This document shows, piece by piece, positions 12,998-15,919 of a DNA stretch of 15,919 nt (positions are counted from its first letter, which is position 1; each line of letters opens with the position of its first letter). The stretch is from an uncultured Collinsella sp. (GTDB lineage: Bacteria > Actinomycetota > Coriobacteriia > Coriobacteriales > Coriobacteriaceae). The translations under genes and the position numbers were made by a program. Where the stretch lies: assembly GCA_934621885.1 (NCBI GenBank), contig CAKTUH010000013.1, forward strand, positions 1 to 15,919. Direction: 5' to 3'. Below the pieces are notes generated by a model. It saw only the letters and a program-made list of their open reading frames with translations, did no database searches and was not told the DNA's origin.

Positions 12998-13732
12998 CTA
13001 TTTGAGGCTGCTAGCGACGATGAGGCGGCCGAGGGCGGCCTCGAAGCGATCTGCCGTCGTTGGGTCGGCAAGCGTGTCGACTTGGTTGAGCATGACGCGT
13101 GCGGTGCCGAGTCCCAGCGCCTGCACCTCGGCATTGAGCACCATGGCGACGTGCTCTGGGGTGGCAGCGTCGGTGAGCTCGCAGCCGCAGCGCTCGCAAA
13201 AGAGCTCGGGGCGGTGGACAACCTCGGCGACGGGCTTGCCCAGCCCCGAGGCGCCGACGACCCAGACAACGTTTGCCGCGGCGGCGGGAATTACCGGCTC
13301 CCAGGCGGCATGCGCCTTGAGCGGGAGCCGCTTGCTGCCGTCCGCCTCGGCCAACACATAGTCAAAGCGCTGCGCCAGCTGGTCGAGCGGCTCAGCGGGG
13401 GCGGAGAGCTTGCCTGTCTCCGGGTCCAAAACACCCGCCTGGCAGATGCTTCCGCGGACAAGTCCCGCGCATGCCTCGCAGGTGCAGCCGGGAACATGCA
13501 GGGTCCCTGGCTTCCAAGGTGCGGCGTCCAGGCGACGGCTCGACCCGTCCCATGGCACGCCGGCGACGGGAAACATATGCGTGGTGGTGCAGAGGAGCAC
13601 GCGGCCGCCGGCGCGCATGAGCTCGAGACCCAGCGCCCTCAGCAAGGTCGACTTGCCGCCACTGCCGATAATCGCGGTAATGCCCGGCTCGATCTTGAGC
13701 GCGGAGGCAAGGTTTCCGCTCGTCGTTTCCAT
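12998..13732 (-). CDS. yqeC: YqeC, selenium-dependent hydroxylase accessory protein
   Basis: A 244-residue P-loop protein of the YqeC family, found with selenium-dependent molybdenum hydroxylases. The P-loop is IGSGGKST (22-29), LAEADGSKRLPLK (127-139) is the signature stretch, and NQVD (216-219) resembles the base-recognition motif of GTPases. The exact reaction is not established; a role in selenium insertion into, or activation of, the molybdenum cofactor is the usual proposal. Two mirrored cysteine motifs, C83-x-C85-x2-C88 and C179-x2-C182-x-C184, could bind a metal ion or selenium species. It diverges from yqeB, with 102 bp between the starts. The start at 13732 follows a weak ribosome site (GGCGGTGA). 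Family assignment is firm, mechanism unknown. Confidence 0.88.
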   Translation of the reverse strand: METTSGNLASALKIEPGITAIIGSGGKSTLLRALGLELMRAGGRVLLCTTTHMFPVAGVPWDGSSRRLDAAPWKPGTLHVPGCTCEACAGLVRGSICQAGVLDPETGKLSAPAEPLDQLAQRFDYVLAEADGSKRLPLKAHAAWEPVIPAAAANVVWVVGASGLGKPVAEVVHRPELFCERCGCELTDAATPEHVAMVLNAEVQALGLGTARVMLNQVDTLADPTTADRFEAALGRLIVASSLK

Positions 13733-13834
13733 CTGTTCACCGCCGTAAAATACTGTGATAATAAATAATCATCAGAGTAGCGGTCGAACCGCTTTTGCTC
13801 TGATCAAACCGTAGCACAGGGAGGTGCCCCGGGA
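13733..13834. promoter_or_regulatory. Divergent yqeC-yqeB control region
   Basis: A 102-bp, AT-rich space. On the plus strand TG-T-GATAAT (13754-13762) is a fair extended -10 for yqeB; no strong -35 is seen. Possible minus-strand -10 boxes (TATTAT, TATTTT) overlap it, so the two promoters may compete. A nested dyad follows at 13771-13804. Confidence 0.4.
13771..13804 (+). promoter_or_regulatory. Nested hairpin in the yqeB leader
   Basis: ATCAGAG (13771-13777) pairs with CTCTGAT (13798-13804), enclosing AGCGGT (13779-13784) and ACCGCT (13788-13793) with a 3-nt loop. The inner stem is followed by TTT, like a mini-terminator. It would form right at the 5' end of the yqeB transcript. It could be an operator or an attenuator. 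Confidence 0.4.
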
Positions 13835-14629
13835 ATGCTCGTTTATGTTCGCGGCGCCGGCGATATCGCCACGGGCGTCGCCGCTCGCTTGGTGCGCTCC
13901 GGCGTGTCGGTCGTTATGGCCGATATCGCGGTTCCCACGTGCATCCGCCGCACAATCAGTTTTTGCGAGGCCATTCGCCTGGGCGAGGTCGAGGTCGAAG
14001 GCATTCGCGCTCGCTTGGCACAGACGCCGGCTGAGGCGCTTGCGATTACCGAGGCTGGAGACGTCGCCGTTGTGGTGGACCCCCAGGCCAGGATGCTCGG
14101 CGAGCTGAAACCCGCGGCTGTGGTCGACGCGATTCTGGCCAAGCGCAACCTAGGTACCACGTGCGACATGGCGCCTGCCGTCATCGCCGTGGGGCCGGGC
14201 TTTACCGCGCCGGTTGACTGCGACGCCGTGGTCGAGACCATGCGCGGTCATTTCCTCGGCCGTGTCATTACCCAAGGTTCGCCCCTGCCCAACACGGGCG
14301 TGCCGGGCATTATCGCCGGCTATGGCAAGGAGCGCGTTATCCACAGTCCCGCCGCCGGCGTGTTTCGGTCCGACCGCGCAATCGGCGAGATCGTGAGCGC
14401 CGGAGACGTGATTGGCTATGCGGGCGATACGCCCATGTGCACGCAGATCGATGGCTGTCTGCGCGGGCTTTTGGCGAACGGCGTGCAGGTGACTGAGGGC
14501 TTTAAATGCGCCGATGTCGATCCGCGTGGCGATGCCAGCTATATCAACTACATTTCGGACAAAGCGACGTCGGTTGGCGGCGGCGTGCTCGAGGCGCTCG
14601 CCATGCTCACCGATGTCTTTAGAGGATAG
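13835..14629 (+). CDS. yqeB: YqeB, selenium-dependent Mo-hydroxylase system protein
   Basis: A 264-residue protein of the YqeB/EF2563 family, which occurs only with selenium-dependent molybdenum hydroxylase clusters. The N-terminus is Rossmann-like (VRGAGDIATGVAARL, 5-19; VVMADI, 26-31). The centre carries GPGFTAPVDCD (120-130). The C-terminal half has PAAGVFRSD and IGEIVSAGDVIGYAGDTP (183-200), a biotinyl/lipoyl-like strand pattern. Its precise activity is unknown; it is thought to take part in maturing the selenium-containing cofactor. GGGAGG precedes the ATG by about 9 nt. It is followed after 9 bp by the xdhC gene, so the two form an operon. Cysteines at 36, 44, 110, 129, 202, 208 and 225 may matter for selenium chemistry but no classic motif is seen. 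Confidence 0.9.
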   Translation: MLVYVRGAGDIATGVAARLVRSGVSVVMADIAVPTCIRRTISFCEAIRLGEVEVEGIRARLAQTPAEALAITEAGDVAVVVDPQARMLGELKPAAVVDAILAKRNLGTTCDMAPAVIAVGPGFTAPVDCDAVVETMRGHFLGRVITQGSPLPNTGVPGIIAGYGKERVIHSPAAGVFRSDRAIGEIVSAGDVIGYAGDTPMCTQIDGCLRGLLANGVQVTEGFKCADVDPRGDASYINYISDKATSVGGGVLEALAMLTDVFRG

Positions 14630-14638
14630 AAGGCGGCA

Positions 14639-15682
14639 ATGGAAAAGCTCGATGTTGTGAATGCGGCTCTTGGCGCACTGCGTGCTGGCGAGACGTGCGA
14701 GCTCGTGGTCGTGGCCGGTACGGCGGGGTCGTCACCGCGCGGTGTGGGCGCATGGATGACTGTCTTTGCCGATGGAAGCCAGGCGGGCACTATCGGCGGC
14801 GGCAAGATTGAGCTCTTTGCGCTGGACGAGGCGCGCGAGCTGCTGGCCGCAGGGCAATCGCGTCTGGTCCGCTACACCATGGGCGGCGAGAACTCCGATA
14901 CCGGCATGATCTGCGGCGGAGCCATCTGCCTGTGCTACCTGCATCTGGATGCGACCCAGGCACCGTTGTTCCAGGAAATCGCCGACGTCTTGGCCTATCG
15001 GCGCATCGGCGACTTCGTCATCGACTTTGAGCCGTTTGTCGCGAGCGCGCTCGAGGGCGATGTGGCTGAGTACCATGGCGAGGAATCGCGCCGCACCATT
15101 GCGGGCTGCCCCGGGCTTTCGCTGGTGGAGGAGGGGAGTAAGGTCACCTACACCAACGCTGCTTCCGAGATTCCCCCGGCGCACATCGAGACGCTCTGCC
15201 CCGAGGGCCTGACCTACATCTTTGGCTGTGGACACGTGGGCGCCGCGACGGCGCGGGTGCTCACGGCGGCGGGCTTTGCCGTTGTGGCGTGCGATGACCG
15301 CCCCGGCACGCTGACCCCCGAATGGGTGCCCGGTGTTTACGACCGTCGTCTGGTCGATTACAAGAACCTGAGCGAGCTGTGCCCCATCGGCCCGCGCGAC
15401 CTGGTGGTAGTCGCCACGGCGGGTCACAAGTCCGATATCGACGTGGTGATTCAGGCCATGCGCGCCAAACCCGCCTATCTGGGCTGCTTGGGCTCGCGCC
15501 GCAAGACGGCCTTTGTGCGCGCCCGCCTGGAGCAGGAGGGCTTTACGCAGGAGCAAATCGGCGAGCTGCACCTGCCGATCGGTGTCGCCATCGAGGCCGA
15601 GGATCCCGAAGAGATCGCCATCTCCATCGCCGCCGAGATGATCCTCCTGCGCCGCACCAAACTCGTCCCCCGCAAGCGCTAA
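14639..15682 (+). CDS. xdhC: XdhC/CoxI-family molybdenum cofactor maturation protein
   Basis: A 347-residue XdhC/CoxI family protein. The N-terminal domain has GSSPRGVGAWM (30-40), TIGGGKIE (51-58) and ICGGAICLC (91-99). The C-terminal Rossmann domain has YIFGCGHVGAATARVL, then ACDDRPGTL, LGCLGSRRK and the family ending PIGVAIEAEDPEEIAISIAAEM. XdhC proteins bind the molybdenum cofactor, help sulfurate it and insert it into xanthine-dehydrogenase-type enzymes. Here, with yqeB 9 bp upstream and yqeC divergent, the client is probably a selenium-dependent purine hydroxylase encoded outside the window. GAAGG lies 5 nt before the ATG. A palindromic terminator-like element follows 17 bp after the stop. 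Length and motifs are normal. Confidence 0.92.
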   Translation: MEKLDVVNAALGALRAGETCELVVVAGTAGSSPRGVGAWMTVFADGSQAGTIGGGKIELFALDEARELLAAGQSRLVRYTMGGENSDTGMICGGAICLCYLHLDATQAPLFQEIADVLAYRRIGDFVIDFEPFVASALEGDVAEYHGEESRRTIAGCPGLSLVEEGSKVTYTNAASEIPPAHIETLCPEGLTYIFGCGHVGAATARVLTAAGFAVVACDDRPGTLTPEWVPGVYDRRLVDYKNLSELCPIGPRDLVVVATAGHKSDIDVVIQAMRAKPAYLGCLGSRRKTAFVRARLEQEGFTQEQIGELHLPIGVAIEAEDPEEIAISIAAEMILLRRTKLVPRKR

Positions 15683-15699
15683 TTTCATCCCCATATATG

Positions 15700-15773
15700 A
15701 GTTGCGGTGGAATAGGGACTGTTTATGCCTGTTAAGCCGTCAAACAGTCCCTATTTCACCGCAACTGCTTTTT
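15700..15773 (+). terminator. Palindromic element, copy 2, acting as terminator
   Basis: Perfect-length arms of 25 bp (15700-15724 and 15742-15766) pair with one G-U around a 17-nt loop. GC and five T residues follow (15769-15773), giving the form of an intrinsic terminator for yqeB-xdhC. The outer 16 bp match copy 1 at 12906-12972, while the inner stem (GGACTGTTT/AAACAGTCC) differs in sequence but keeps pairing. Confidence 0.75.
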
Positions 15774-15919
15774 GGGACCCATTTGTGCGGGGGAGTTGTG
15801 GAGTTGTGCAGGCAGACGAGGTTTTTCTGGAAATACGCACCCAATGCGCGTATAGTACCGATTGTTTTGTCGGCTCCTGCTGCGTCGAGTCCAAACCGCG
15901 AAATGCCATGAGCGGCGCG
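15774..15919. other. Right edge, possible promoter, no gene
   Basis: No convincing gene is seen. A TATAGT at 15851-15856 could be a plus-strand -10 for a gene beyond the window. It is overlapped by a 6-bp dyad (ATACGC/GCGTAT, about 15833-15853). No clear -35 is found. Confidence 0.3.

Noticed and set aside
9742..13269. A 1175-codon open frame on the minus strand
   Set aside because: It lies wholly antisense to carbamate kinase, mocA and hydA, has biased low-complexity composition and no family motif. GC-rich codon bias on the plus strand removes stop codons in this antisense frame.

Overview
The window looks like a chromosomal segment of an anaerobic, GC-rich Gram-positive gut bacterium. My best guess is an actinobacterium of the Coriobacteriia, close to Collinsella. 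The guess rests on codon choice (C- and G-ending codons), strong AGGAGG-type ribosome sites, gene content typical of purine-fermenting gut anaerobes and the style of the dispersed palindromes. No rRNA or marker gene is present to prove it. I see no tRNA, rRNA, CRISPR array or transposase gene.

Positions 1-4450 hold mixed housekeeping and accessory genes. They are a tiny hydrophobic peptide gene resembling holin-like toxins (minus), a DEDDh 3'-5' exonuclease, an unrecognised 140-residue protein (minus) behind a long structured leader, a DUF4143-type AAA ATPase and a disordered single-span membrane protein (minus). The intergenic space before the ATPase carries four near-identical 12-bp direct repeats spaced 33, 33 and 32 bp apart.

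Positions 4570-15682 form one functional block. It matches the gene set of the Escherichia coli ygeW-xdhD region and the related anaerobic purine/urate degradation clusters of gut bacteria. A YheO/DauR-type regulator (minus) diverges from ygeX (2,3-diaminopropionate ammonia-lyase). Then come ygeY (M20-family amidohydrolase), ygeW (carbamoyltransferase of unknown substrate) with a carbamate kinase gene, and mocA (molybdopterin cytidylyl-/nucleotidyltransferase) with a dihydropyrimidinase/hydantoinase gene. After these, yqeC (minus) diverges from yqeB and an xdhC-family gene. The likely logic has two halves. The maturation genes (mocA, yqeB, yqeC, xdhC) finish a selenium-dependent molybdenum hydroxylase that acts on purines. 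The catabolic genes open the ring products, release carbamoyl phosphate for ATP through carbamate kinase, and end in pyruvate and ammonia through YgeX. The hydroxylase itself (xdhD-like), ygfK, ssnA and a purine transporter are not in the window and should lie nearby or elsewhere.

The block appears to be split into about five transcription units separated by strong secondary structures. There is a nested inverted repeat of about 118 nt between ygeX and ygeY, tandem hairpins after ygeY, an intrinsic terminator after the carbamate kinase gene, and two copies of one palindrome family whose inner stems differ but still pair, after the dihydropyrimidinase and xdhC genes. The regulator-ygeX intergenic region carries two identical-format operators (AACAAAC-NN-TTTGTT) exactly 51 bp apart, the best candidate for how the block is controlled.
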